A DNA stretch of 24,937 nucleotides from IMG/VR virus record IMGVR_UViG_3300017725_000064, positions 1 to 24,937 of that record. The stretch is one strand, 5' to 3'. The notes beneath the pieces are model-generated. The model did no database searches, was not told the DNA's origin, and saw only the letters and a list, made by a program, of their open reading frames with translations. The number at the start of each line of letters is the position of its first letter. Within the stretch, counting starts at the first letter, position 1. The position numbers were made by a program, and so were the translations under genes. Positions 8,116-15,368 of this stretch are shown piece by piece. Origin of the DNA: a virus.

Positions 8116-8305
8116 CTATCTAAACGCCTTTTGGGCTGTTGTGATAATGAACTGTATTCAACCAGTGAACTGGCAAGCGTGTCTTCCTATTCATGAGTGG
8201 TTGATACCAGAAATAATGAAGGGAGTTGAGATTTATCTCAATCCCTCTTCTCTGTATCAAACTGAAAGAGAATATCTCGACTCTATAAATAAAGACAGGA
8301 AATAG
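8096..8305 (+). CDS. 69-aa ORF of uncertain status
   Basis: An open frame with ATG codons at 8096 and 8099, the first overlapping the preceding gene by 20 nt. The product has a hydrophobic N-terminal stretch with Trp and Cys (LNAFWAVVIMNCIQPVNW), then a charged helix (SSLYQTEREYLDSINKDRK). No clear SD is present. A strong terminator-like hairpin (8220-8246) and a late promoter (8284-8291) lie inside the frame, so this may be a decaying or non-coding stretch instead of a gene. Confidence 0.5.
   Translation: MMTTLINYLNAFWAVVIMNCIQPVNWQACLPIHEWLIPEIMKGVEIYLNPSSLYQTEREYLDSINKDRK
8220..8246 (+). terminator. Strong hairpin, likely terminator of the replication operon
   Basis: AGGGA(g)TTGAGAT pairs with ATCTCAATCCCT across a TT turn, a 12-bp stem with one bulged G, followed by TCTTCTCTG. 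It sits just before the late promoter at 8284, as expected for the end of an early/middle unit. The downstream tract is only partly T-rich. Confidence 0.6.
8284..8291 (+). promoter_or_regulatory. T4-type late promoter TATAAATA
   Basis: A perfect TATAAATA box, preceded by C as in the CTATAAATA consensus described for cyanophage late promoters, starts 36 nt before the ATG of the lysine-rich protein gene at 8320. Recognition would be by the gp55-type late sigma factor with gp33 and the sliding clamp (family knowledge). Confidence 0.78.
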
Positions 8306-8319
8306 TAATTGTAAAGAAG

Positions 8320-9279
8320 ATGTCTGCATCTATGCGTAATTTTATGGAAGCGTACAGCGCTGTCCATAGTACCGAAGCTAGAGAAGAACTAACAGCGAAA
8401 AGAGACGAGATCGCTGAAATGGACCTCTCTGGGATCAATGATGAAGAACTTGAGGATCTTTGTGAAGAAGCACTTGGTGAACTTCTGGACGAAGGTTATA
8501 CAGTAGAAGAGTGTGAAGCAATCTTCACCACAGTCATTTCAGAAGCTAAAGTAACTTACGGTCACGATACCGCTGGTACTAAAGCCAAAAAGACAGATAG
8601 ATTGGAGAGAGGTTTGAAGTCAGCCATTGGCACGGTCAAGTCGAAAGCTGCTAAAGGTGCAGTCAAAGCATATGGGGCATATAGAGACGCTAAAGCTAAT
8701 GCTAAGATGAAGGCTAGAAGAGCTGGTCAGACAACTAAGAACATGTCAGCTCAGGCTCAGAGAAAAGGTTCTGAGATGAAGGCTAAGGCTAAGAGTGGTA
8801 TCAAGTCAATGCTCAAGAAAGGAGCTATGAAGGTAGCTCGTGGAGCTGTCAACGTAGCCAAGAGAATGAGTGAAGGTGCTAAACCAGATTACCTTGATTT
8901 TGATAAGGATGGAAATAAGAAAGAGCCAATGAAGAAAGCTCTTTCTGATAAGAAGAACATTAGAGGTAATAATTCTGCAGAACAGAAAGCACGTCTTGAG
9001 AAGAAACGTGGTATGAAACTTGATGACCATCCTCAGTTCAAGAAAGAGGGTTATATGCCTATGAATAAGGCAAAGGTTGATTCTCAAAAGAACAAAGCTT
9101 ATAATAAGGACATGATGGCTCAGTCAAAGGGTGACACCAAGGAAGCTGACAAACAGTTTAAGCGTCGTATGGCCATGGATTCCATGACAAAGATGAAAAA
9201 AGAAGAACTGGAGCTCCAGGGGTTTACAGAATCTGAAATTCAACGTATCATCGAGGTTGTTGGTTCTTGGGAAAATTGA
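8320..9279 (+). CDS. Lysine-rich putative virion or packaged protein with a DxDxDG loop
   Basis: 319 aa with an acidic N-terminal helical region (1-75, EELEDLCEEALGELLDEGY), a very basic Ala/Lys/Arg-rich centre (85-185, such as AKANAKMKARRAG) and a basic C-terminus. Residues 190-207 read DYLDFDKDGNKKEPMKKA, where D193-x-D195-x-D197-G resembles an EF-hand or dockerin calcium loop. Related lysine-rich proteins are common in cyanophage late clusters. A perfect late promoter 36 nt upstream supports late expression, so a DNA-associated or ejected virion protein is my inference. The exact function is unknown. Confidence 0.85.
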   Translation: MSASMRNFMEAYSAVHSTEAREELTAKRDEIAEMDLSGINDEELEDLCEEALGELLDEGYTVEECEAIFTTVISEAKVTYGHDTAGTKAKKTDRLERGLKSAIGTVKSKAAKGAVKAYGAYRDAKANAKMKARRAGQTTKNMSAQAQRKGSEMKAKAKSGIKSMLKKGAMKVARGAVNVAKRMSEGAKPDYLDFDKDGNKKEPMKKALSDKKNIRGNNSAEQKARLEKKRGMKLDDHPQFKKEGYMPMNKAKVDSQKNKAYNKDMMAQSKGDTKEADKQFKRRMAMDSMTKMKKEELELQGFTESEIQRIIEVVGSWEN

Positions 9280-9455
9280 TGTATAAGTATCCTTGGCCTC
9301 ACTTTGTGAACGAGGATAGTAAAACTGTTTACACCTATGTCGCGAGTGGGTGGCCAACTGTTATGGGTGTGCCGATCAAAGTGAAAGAATATTTCGGACC
9401 AGAATATGAGAGCAAACTGGTATCATTGGATTACTTAGAGGAATTGCAAAAATGA
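9279..9455 (+). CDS. 58-aa unknown protein
   Basis: The ATG at 9279 overlaps the preceding stop (TGATG), preferred over an in-frame TTG at 9267. The short product is rich in aromatic residues and proline (MYKYPWPHFVNEDSKTVYTY, SGWPTVMGVPIKVKEYFGP). The stop overlaps the next start (ATGA). Probably a co-expressed late protein. No family recognised. Confidence 0.72.
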   Translation: MYKYPWPHFVNEDSKTVYTYVASGWPTVMGVPIKVKEYFGPEYESKLVSLDYLEELQK

Positions 9456-10822
9456 GTACAATCCCTCCCGAAGCTAAGAAAGCCATGTTGGCGGTCGTTG
9501 ATGCGATGGGCAGTGATGATTATAACTACTACTCTGATTTCTCAACTACAATGGCTGCCTCTGGTAGATCCAGAATCATAGCCACGTTTAGAGTAGTAGT
9601 CCCACAAGTTCAAAGACAGAGAGCTACGGCTAATCTCAAGAAGAACCTTGAGAACTCTAATTATATTGTAAGTACTGACAGTAAGGACACTCAGATTGAT
9701 GTTCTGATTAAAAATACGAATAAGAAAATTAGAATAAATGTAAAACCACCTGTTGGTGGTGGTTATTCAGCTTCTAAGAAGACAGCGATCGCTGAATCTG
9801 GTCAAGCAGTTTACGCTCAGTACGTTATTGATAATGCTGGAGTTACTGTTGATAGTGTTATTGATTCACAGAAACTAAAGAAGGCATACGACAAGTGTGT
9901 TACTACAGGTGCCTCCTTTGAAGAGATTGAGTCGATGGATCCTGATTGGAAGAAGTCATCCATCATGGGAGCACTTAAACTCAAAACACCATACGGTCAA
10001 GGATATAAGTATCTCCGTGGTGGTGACATGGTTGATAAGGTTGGTGATGTTTTCAAGAAAGTTAAGAAAGTTCAGGGTTGGTATGGTGACCTGAATAAGT
10101 GGTCACCAGCTGATATTTACATTGCTAAGAGTGGATTCACTGCTCAACAATTGCAGGAGGAACTGGCTGGTATCACAACATGGGAAACTCTGAATGCTAG
10201 AATGTTTGAACTCTTGAAAGACAAGAAGTTCATTGGAGTTTCACTCAAGAAGATGGAGAGAGGAGCAAACCTCGCAGATATAAACTTTCCTACTGATAAA
10301 TCTACAGTTGATTTTAAGTATGAGAAGATGGAGTCACCCATGACTTCAACCAGTGGTTATCTCATCATGAAGAAAGGACCTCAGGAAATCAAAGTTAACT
10401 TCAGAACATTTACTAGTTCTGGTGGTTTCTCTGGTGAGGTTCTTGGTGGATCGGCTAGACATGGAAAGGTCGGACATGGGGCAATGAGTAACCTTCTGAA
10501 ATCTCATGGATTTGATCAACTCCCAGACAACCCAACTTCTAGGAGAATTGCCGTTCAGGGAGATGAAAAGATGGCTGAGTGGGTGGCTAAAACATCAAAA
10601 AGTCTCGGACTTGTCAACGCAAATCAAGAAGCTGAAGCTGAGATGAGGTGGTTACAAGGAGACACAAATTATAGACAATCGAAGTATCTTACAGTAAAAT
10701 TGTTTGAAATCATCAATGGTATCAATGATGATAAAAAGAAAAATATGTTAATGGAAGATATGTATAGATACGCTTCCTCTACTGTCACAGGGGTATCAGG
10801 ACCATACGTTAAACTATCCTGA
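9452..10822 (+). CDS. 456-aa unknown protein, possible PD-(D/E)XK-like nuclease
   Basis: Starts by ATGA overlap with the preceding gene and ends just before a terminator. Residues 72-125 hold a pattern reminiscent of PD-(D/E)XK nucleases: DTQIDVLIKN (D83), then a strand IRINVKPP (K98; Asn replaces the usual Glu), then ESGQAVYAQY. Further on is KWSPADIYIAK (216-226), a W-x-P-x-D-I motif that I recall from other phage nuclease-like proteins but could not verify. The middle and C-terminal regions are mixed alpha/beta. Its position in a late cluster also allows a virion-protein role. The nuclease idea is inference only. Confidence 0.8.
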   Translation: MSTIPPEAKKAMLAVVDAMGSDDYNYYSDFSTTMAASGRSRIIATFRVVVPQVQRQRATANLKKNLENSNYIVSTDSKDTQIDVLIKNTNKKIRINVKPPVGGGYSASKKTAIAESGQAVYAQYVIDNAGVTVDSVIDSQKLKKAYDKCVTTGASFEEIESMDPDWKKSSIMGALKLKTPYGQGYKYLRGGDMVDKVGDVFKKVKKVQGWYGDLNKWSPADIYIAKSGFTAQQLQEELAGITTWETLNARMFELLKDKKFIGVSLKKMERGANLADINFPTDKSTVDFKYEKMESPMTSTSGYLIMKKGPQEIKVNFRTFTSSGGFSGEVLGGSARHGKVGHGAMSNLLKSHGFDQLPDNPTSRRIAVQGDEKMAEWVAKTSKSLGLVNANQEAEAEMRWLQGDTNYRQSKYLTVKLFEIINGINDDKKKNMLMEDMYRYASSTVTGVSGPYVKLS

Positions 10823-10836
10823 CACTTGACAAACCG

Positions 10837-10865
10837 GACCATCCGACTTGACTGGGTGGTCTTTT
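10837..10865 (+). terminator. Rho-independent terminator after the 456-aa gene
   Basis: GACCATCC (10837-10844) pairs with GGGTGGTC (10854-10861), one G-U pair, 9-nt loop, followed by TTTTC. It starts 14 nt after the upstream stop codon and overlaps the -35 of the next promoter. Confidence 0.75.
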
Positions 10866-10876
10866 CATGCTAATAT
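10848..10876 (+). promoter_or_regulatory. Sigma70-like promoter for the methyltransferase
   Basis: TTGACT (10848-10853), 17-bp spacer, TAATAT (10871-10876), 22 nt before the ATG at 10899. The -35 lies in the loop of the terminator hairpin. It would be read by host RNA polymerase, so the gene is likely expressed early, unlike its late neighbours. Confidence 0.72.
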
Positions 10877-10898
10877 TGAATTATAGGAATGAGTCTAC

Positions 10899-11816
10899 AT
10901 GGCCAAGATCGTTGAACGTCGTAAGTACCCCACTGTCCTCCGGTATCCCGGTGGTAAATCACGGATCATTTACTACCTGTTCCGTAAGAACATGATTCCT
11001 GAGAACATCAAAGAATACCGTGAAGGTTTCCTTGGTGGTGGATCTTGTGCTCTTACTTTCTCTGTCATGTATCCAGGTGTTCCTGTCTGGGTCAATGATT
11101 TGTACTACAATCTGTTCGCTTTCTGGACTCAACTACAGAAGAATCCTGATGCCCTTATCAATCGACTCCTTGAACTCAAGGATGAAGCTTGTCGTGCTGA
11201 GGGTGTTGAGGAACTGGAGGCTAAACACCGAGCTCTCTATGCTGATATGAGAGATCTCATCAACACTTCTGACGATGACTTTGAACTCGCCACTGCTTTC
11301 TATGTCCTGAATCGTTCTAGTTTCGGTGGTTTTACTGAACAGAACAAGAATGCTTTCATCCGTGATTCTTACAAGAACACCATTTTCTCACAGAGTAAGA
11401 TCAAGAAACTTGCTAACATCAGTGAGATCATTCAACCCTGGAGGATTACCAATCAGGACTATCGTGACCTGATGGAAGCTCCTGGTGAGGATGTATTTGT
11501 ATTCCTTGACCCTCCATATCTCATCAAAGATATGTTGTATGGTAAGAACAAGGAGATGCACACTGGTTTCTCTCATGAAGGCTTCGTCAAAGCGTGTAAG
11601 GACACCCCCCACAATTGGATGATTACCTACAATGAACACCCCTGGTTAAGGGAACAGTTCGATGAATTTCATATGGAAACTTTTGAGTTTCGTTATAGTC
11701 TCGCTCATCGTAAAGAAAACAAGAATAAAAAGGAAGAACTTCTAGTCATGAACTATGTTCTTCCCCGAGATCAAGAGTCATCAACAAATGCTCTGGAGGA
11801 TGTCCTATACGCCTGA
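10899..11816 (+). CDS. Dam-type (D12 class) N6-adenine DNA methyltransferase
   Basis: 305 aa, close to typical D12-class enzymes (270-300 aa). Visible motifs are LRYPGGKSR (14-22, D12 N-terminal motif), REGFLGGGSCAL (41-52, SAM-binding motif I), VWVNDLYYNL (63-72), LNRSSFGGF (137-145) and the catalytic FLDPPYLIK (202-210, DPPY at 204-207). It transfers methyl from SAM to adenine N6, probably in GATC if it follows T4 Dam, though specificity cannot be read from the sequence. No restriction enzyme gene is adjacent, so it is a solitary methylase, probably protecting phage DNA or marking it. It has its own sigma70-like promoter and an upstream terminator. Confidence 0.93.
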   Translation: MAKIVERRKYPTVLRYPGGKSRIIYYLFRKNMIPENIKEYREGFLGGGSCALTFSVMYPGVPVWVNDLYYNLFAFWTQLQKNPDALINRLLELKDEACRAEGVEELEAKHRALYADMRDLINTSDDDFELATAFYVLNRSSFGGFTEQNKNAFIRDSYKNTIFSQSKIKKLANISEIIQPWRITNQDYRDLMEAPGEDVFVFLDPPYLIKDMLYGKNKEMHTGFSHEGFVKACKDTPHNWMITYNEHPWLREQFDEFHMETFEFRYSLAHRKENKNKKEELLVMNYVLPRDQESSTNALEDVLYA

Positions 11817-11819
11817 TCA

Positions 11820-11827
11820 TCTAAATA
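11820..11827 (+). promoter_or_regulatory. Possible weak late promoter TCTAAATA
   Basis: One mismatch from TATAAATA, 30 nt before the ATG at 11850, in the only gap between the methyltransferase and the cytidylyltransferase-like gene. Spacing is shorter than for the perfect boxes (36-38 nt). A TATAAT at 11839-11844 lies too close to the ATG and lacks a -35. Confidence 0.35.
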
Positions 11828-11849
11828 ATCCCATGGGATATAATAACTG

Positions 11850-13091
11850 ATGAAGAGTTTTTTCAACTTTTTAAAAGAAGCTAGAACTTCGACCGTCTCT
11901 GATCAAGCCCAAAGAAAGGGTTTAACGGGAGATGGTCATGGTAATTGGTATGATAAAGAGGGTGCTAGGGTAGCTGTTACTAGCAAGGGAACCCTTCAGA
12001 TGCTTACTAAGAAGGAACTATCCCAAGAAGAACCAAAAAAAGAATTAAAATCTTCAGATGAACCACAATCTGTCCGACAAATGCCTGTGCAGCAGGGAGA
12101 ATTTGGAACATTTGGAGATGGAAAACCAAGAAGAATGCCAGCTCCTACTAGAGCTGATGGGTCAGCTAAAGAAGATCTTGGACCTCTCACAGTCACTTTC
12201 GGCAGATTCAACCCTCCAACGATTGGACATAAAAAGTTATTAGATGCTGCTAAAAAGGCAGCAGGTAAGGGATCTTTAAAGATATATCCCTCTAGATCAG
12301 TAGATCCTAAGATGAATCCTCTTGATCCAGACGAGAAAGTTGATGTCATGAGACAGTCTTTTCCAGATTATGCTGAGAATATAGTCAATGATCCCAACTC
12401 TAAGACTATTTTTGATGTTTTGAAACAGGCATATTCAGATGGACATTCAAGTGTTAAAATTGTGGTTGGTGGTGACCGGGTTCAGGAATTCACCAAACTC
12501 TCTAGCGAATACAACGGAAAACTCTATGATTTTTCTGACGTGGCAACTGTATCGGCTGGTGATAGAGACTCAGATGCAGAAGGAACTGAGGGAATGTCGG
12601 CGTCGAAGATGAGAAAAGCGGCCCTTGAGGACGATTTTGAGACATATCGTACTGGTATTCCTGACACAATCGACGACAAAACTGCTAAAATGATGATGAC
12701 AACTCTCAAAAAGAGAATGTCAGTCAAAGAGGGGTGGTCACTTTGGGAGATTGCACCTAAGTTTGATTGGAAAAACCTTAGAGAAAACTATATCAATGGT
12801 GGTCTTTTTAAGGTTAATCAGTTAGTTGAGAGCCTTAACACTGGACTCATCGGCAAGGTCATTCGTAGAGGAACCAACTATCTAATCTGTGTGACCGAAG
12901 ATAATGTGATGTTCAAATCCTGGATTAGTGACCTAAATGAGTACACTGAGGTCAAAATGAACAGGAAAAAGAGAGATGGTAAACACCCAAACACCCTTAT
13001 TGGAACTGATGGGTACCTGAAGAATGTACAAGATAAGACTCCTGGATATGATTATGGTAAACAATTCATAAATAAGTACAGGAAAAAGTAG
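11850..13091 (+). CDS. Cytidylyltransferase-like protein with virion-type flanking domains
   Basis: 413 aa in three parts. Residues 1-60 (FFNFLKEARTS, GDGHGNWYDKEGARVAVTSKG) resemble an N-terminal module found in cyanophage late proteins. Residues 113-290 form a nucleotidyltransferase domain: TVTFGRFNPPTIGHKKLL with TIGH (124-127), KIVVGGDRVQEF, and GMSASKMRKAAL (248-259), the counterpart of the ISSTxxR motif. Residues 300-413 hold a further conserved-looking domain (TGLIGKVIRRGTNYLICVTE). The domain family makes CDP- or NAD-type products; the real substrate is unknown. Position in a late cluster suggests it may be packaged (inference). Confidence 0.85.
   Translation: MKSFFNFLKEARTSTVSDQAQRKGLTGDGHGNWYDKEGARVAVTSKGTLQMLTKKELSQEEPKKELKSSDEPQSVRQMPVQQGEFGTFGDGKPRRMPAPTRADGSAKEDLGPLTVTFGRFNPPTIGHKKLLDAAKKAAGKGSLKIYPSRSVDPKMNPLDPDEKVDVMRQSFPDYAENIVNDPNSKTIFDVLKQAYSDGHSSVKIVVGGDRVQEFTKLSSEYNGKLYDFSDVATVSAGDRDSDAEGTEGMSASKMRKAALEDDFETYRTGIPDTIDDKTAKMMMTTLKKRMSVKEGWSLWEIAPKFDWKNLRENYINGGLFKVNQLVESLNTGLIGKVIRRGTNYLICVTEDNVMFKSWISDLNEYTEVKMNRKKRDGKHPNTLIGTDGYLKNVQDKTPGYDYGKQFINKYRKK
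13067..13074 (+). promoter_or_regulatory. Probable late promoter CATAAATA
   Basis: One mismatch from TATAAATA, inside the end of the preceding gene and 37 nt before the ATG at 13104, the same spacing as the perfect late boxes at 8284, 15331 and 23142. Confidence 0.55.
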
Positions 13092-13103
13092 TAAAACAGT
13101 CTC

Positions 13104-14234
13104 ATGGATATTGAACTCAGAGAATTGAGTGCCATCTACCTTCAAAACCTCCAAGAAGACATGGAGAGTGGGGGGCAAGATGGTGGAGCTGATGTTGGAG
13201 CTCACGCTAAGGCTATCAGATATCAATCTCGTAGAGATGGTGTTCCCCTACCTAAGGCTTTTAATGATTATGTTGCAAAGAATCAACTGAGTGGTACTGA
13301 GAGAACTGCACTGAGGCAGAAACTCGGTTTCATGGGTGAAGAAACAGAAGTATTGGATGAGAAAAAAGAATGCAATCACTCCCCCAAGGGTGAAGATTGT
13401 CCTATTCATGGTAAGGAAAAAGAATGTTCCATGAAGGAAGAAGATAACTATAAGACTAAGGATAAGATCCTTAATAAGGCAAAACCACTCCATAAACACC
13501 TCTACAAGAATCTCCATAAGAAAGATACTGATGGTGATGTCAATGAGCATGTCTCTTGGAGAACTGATCTCTCTGAGTATGTTGGTGGAAATGCTTCACC
13601 AAAAGGAAAGACTGATACTAAATCTGGAGAGAAAATCTCTGAGAAAAAGGTAAAAAATAAGGTTATTATCAATCCCCCCATGGGAATGACAGAAGCTATT
13701 GCAGAATTGGGAGGTCAAATCCTTGAGATGATTGAGGTTGAAGAGGCAGTGTATGGCGGTACTCCTAAGAAAAAGGAAGAACCAAAAGATACTCGTATGA
13801 CTGTTACTAATGCTGATAAGAAAGGAAACACTCCCGCATATCAGAAAATGATGTCTGGTGATAAACGTTATAAGAAAGCAGATCACATGGGTGAAGATGC
13901 ATCAATGAGTCCTCAAGAACTGCAACTTCAAAAGAAGAAAGCAATGATTGATAGAATGATTGCTCAGAAAAGACAGCAAGGATTGAGTAAGGTGAAAAAG
14001 TCTGAAGCACCTACAAAAGCAATGGGTGAATCAACCGAAGATTCTCTGAAAGACCGTCGTATGGAGCGTGGTGGTGTTGACGGCAACAACCGTTATAATA
14101 GTGCTACCAAGAATGTTGCTATGGGTGGTGGAAAGAAAAAACCCTATGACGGTATGTCGGCACTTGAGAAAGTGAAGGCAAGTATCCGTGCTAAACATGG
14201 ACAGGGTGCTATCATTGATACCAAGAAGAAGTGA
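13104..14234 (+). CDS. Putative late/virion protein with a Cys/His cluster
   Basis: 376 aa, hydrophilic, rich in Lys, Glu and Gly. Residues 90-108 contain C90-N-H92, C99-P-I-H102 and C108 (ECNHSPKGEDCPIHGKEKEC), spacing that could bind zinc. D141-T-D143-G-D145 with E148 resembles part of a calcium loop. The C-terminal third is basic with MIDRMIAQKRQQG and LKDRRMERGGVDGNNRY, segments I associate with cyanophage late proteins. A probable late promoter lies 37 nt upstream. The ATG follows the preceding stop by 12 nt. No catalytic domain seen. Confidence 0.82.
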   Translation: MDIELRELSAIYLQNLQEDMESGGQDGGADVGAHAKAIRYQSRRDGVPLPKAFNDYVAKNQLSGTERTALRQKLGFMGEETEVLDEKKECNHSPKGEDCPIHGKEKECSMKEEDNYKTKDKILNKAKPLHKHLYKNLHKKDTDGDVNEHVSWRTDLSEYVGGNASPKGKTDTKSGEKISEKKVKNKVIINPPMGMTEAIAELGGQILEMIEVEEAVYGGTPKKKEEPKDTRMTVTNADKKGNTPAYQKMMSGDKRYKKADHMGEDASMSPQELQLQKKKAMIDRMIAQKRQQGLSKVKKSEAPTKAMGESTEDSLKDRRMERGGVDGNNRYNSATKNVAMGGGKKKPYDGMSALEKVKASIRAKHGQGAIIDTKKK

Positions 14235-14235
14235 C

Positions 14236-14745
14236 ATGCCAGCAAAATCAAAGGCCCAACAAAGGTTCTTCGGGATGGTTAGATCAACTCAGAAAGGGGA
14301 AATGAAAAGTCCCTCGTCTGAGATTTCTCAAGCTGCAACCTCCATGTCTAAGTCCGACGTGAAGAAGTTTGCTAAAACCAAACACAAAGGACTACCTAAT
14401 AAGGTAGAGGTAGAAGAAGGACATAAGACCTGTAAGTCAGGTAGTTACTATTGTTATACTGACAAGAAGTGTAAGCCTATTCCAAAAGGGTTTAAAATGG
14501 TTGGTCCTGCTGGCATGCTCCGCAAAGAGAATGGGCATACTGTGGATGATGATGAGAATAAGAATGGAAATGGTTCCAATGGGAATGGAAATGGTTCCAA
14601 TGGGAATGGGGGTGATAATGGTGGATCCTCCTCAGTAGGAGAGTCCTATGACGCTAATGATTACAACACCCTGAAGAGTCAGATTGGTTCATACAAGAGT
14701 CATCGTAAGACCTTCAAACAGTTCATGGGCAAATCTAAGTCATGA
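14236..14745 (+). CDS. DUF3008-like protein with Cys-rich centre and Asn/Gly repeat
   Basis: The start at 14236 gives MPAKSKAQQRFFGMV, matching the family start (an upstream ATG at 14188 is inside the preceding gene). Residues 1-57 resemble DUF3008: MPAKSKAQQ, then a helix, then KKFAKTKHKGLPNKVE. Next is a cysteine-containing segment (TCKSGSYYCYTDKKCKPIPK) followed by GPAGMLRKENGH, a segment I associate with cyanophage virion-type proteins. Residues about 110-135 are a low-complexity Asn/Gly/Ser repeat. The C-terminal tail is YKSHRKTFKQFMGKSKS. It is the second of three closely packed late genes, overlapping the next by 4 nt. Function unknown. Confidence 0.82.
   Translation: MPAKSKAQQRFFGMVRSTQKGEMKSPSSEISQAATSMSKSDVKKFAKTKHKGLPNKVEVEEGHKTCKSGSYYCYTDKKCKPIPKGFKMVGPAGMLRKENGHTVDDDENKNGNGSNGNGNGSNGNGGDNGGSSSVGESYDANDYNTLKSQIGSYKSHRKTFKQFMGKSKS
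14563..14604 (+). repeat. 21-bp tandem repeat encoding Asn-Gly-Ser units
   Basis: Two perfect copies of a 21-nt unit starting AATGGAAATGGTTCC (14563-14583 and 14584-14604), followed by degenerate AATGGG copies. It encodes an NGNGSNG-type linker inside the DUF3008-like protein. In-frame copies may change by slippage without breaking the gene. Confidence 0.88.
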
Positions 14746-15059
14746 TGAAAGTAGGTGCCGACGGATATACAAATGCGGCAAATTCCGCTGGTCCTAACGC
14801 TGGATTCGACAAGAGATTGTTTAAGGGTGATGATGATCTTCTAAGTCAGGACTTTCAGACCGCAGCTGAGACAGGACAGAATAGATATAATACTTTCTCC
14901 TCTGTTTATCCTGTGATGAAAGTATCTCTGTCAAATAATAAAGGTGATGGGCCATCAATTGATCAAATGGTTGATGCCTCTAAAGCTTTTGTGAATAAAA
15001 TTGATGAGACAAACAGAAAAAACTTCTCTGAATTTTTCAAAGAAGCTAAAAATAAGTAA
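14742..15059 (+). CDS. 105-aa putative late protein
   Basis: The ATG at 14742 overlaps the preceding stop (ATGA; a second in-frame ATG follows at 14745). Features are a Gly/Asn-rich start (GADGYTNAANSAGPNAGFDK), a central strand-rich segment (NTFSSVYPVMKVSL) and a C-terminal helix (DASKAFVNKIDETNRKNFSE). It resembles short proteins found beside cyanophage virion genes. No enzyme motif is visible. Confidence 0.78.
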   Translation: MMKVGADGYTNAANSAGPNAGFDKRLFKGDDDLLSQDFQTAAETGQNRYNTFSSVYPVMKVSLSNNKGDGPSIDQMVDASKAFVNKIDETNRKNFSEFFKEAKNK

Positions 15060-15093
15060 AAATTTATATATAGTGTAGTTATGAATTATTACT

Positions 15094-15297
15094 ATGCTAT
15101 CCTTTTTACTTCCACTAGCATCAAAAATTATTAAAGATGCTATCAACAATATTCCCGAAAATGAAGAACTCGGTGAGAAAATGGTTGAGATCTGTCTTGT
15201 TATTCTTTCTAAGGCAGTTAAGTTGACCAAGACTGATATGGACGATCAACTCTTAGAAGTTGTGACTAAAGCAATCAATAATCGCGAAGAAACATAA
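15094..15297 (+). CDS. 67-aa unknown protein
   Basis: Starts MLSFLLPLASKIIKDAINN, a short amphipathic or hydrophobic helix, then ENEELGEKMVEICLVILSKAVKL and an acidic/Leu helix. It could be a peripheral membrane protein, but the hydrophobic stretch is too short for a confident membrane span, so a holin call is not justified. A weak TATATATA at 15065-15072 lies 29 nt upstream. It ends directly before the terminator at 15302. Confidence 0.7.
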   Translation: MLSFLLPLASKIIKDAINNIPENEELGEKMVEICLVILSKAVKLTKTDMDDQLLEVVTKAINNREET

Positions 15298-15301
15298 TCA
15301 A

Positions 15302-15326
15302 AGGAGACCAATCTACAAGGTCTCCT
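15302..15326 (+). terminator. Hairpin terminator
   Basis: AGGAGACC (15302-15309) and GGTCTCCT (15319-15326) form a perfect 8-bp stem with a 9-nt loop, 5 nt after the upstream stop codon. The following CTATTATAAATATTT is AT-rich and includes the next late promoter. Confidence 0.75.
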
Positions 15327-15330
15327 CTAT

Positions 15331-15338
15331 TATAAATA
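15331..15338 (+). promoter_or_regulatory. T4-type late promoter TATAAATA
   Basis: A perfect TATAAATA 38 nt before the ATG at 15369 and directly after a terminator hairpin. TTTAAAGGAAAG just before the ATG supplies the SD. Confidence 0.78.
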
Positions 15339-15368
15339 TTTCTATAAAAGAATTTAAAGGAAAGAATC

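Noticed and set aside
15094-15297. A holin
   Set aside because: Its hydrophobic stretch is short and amphipathic, without a clear membrane span.
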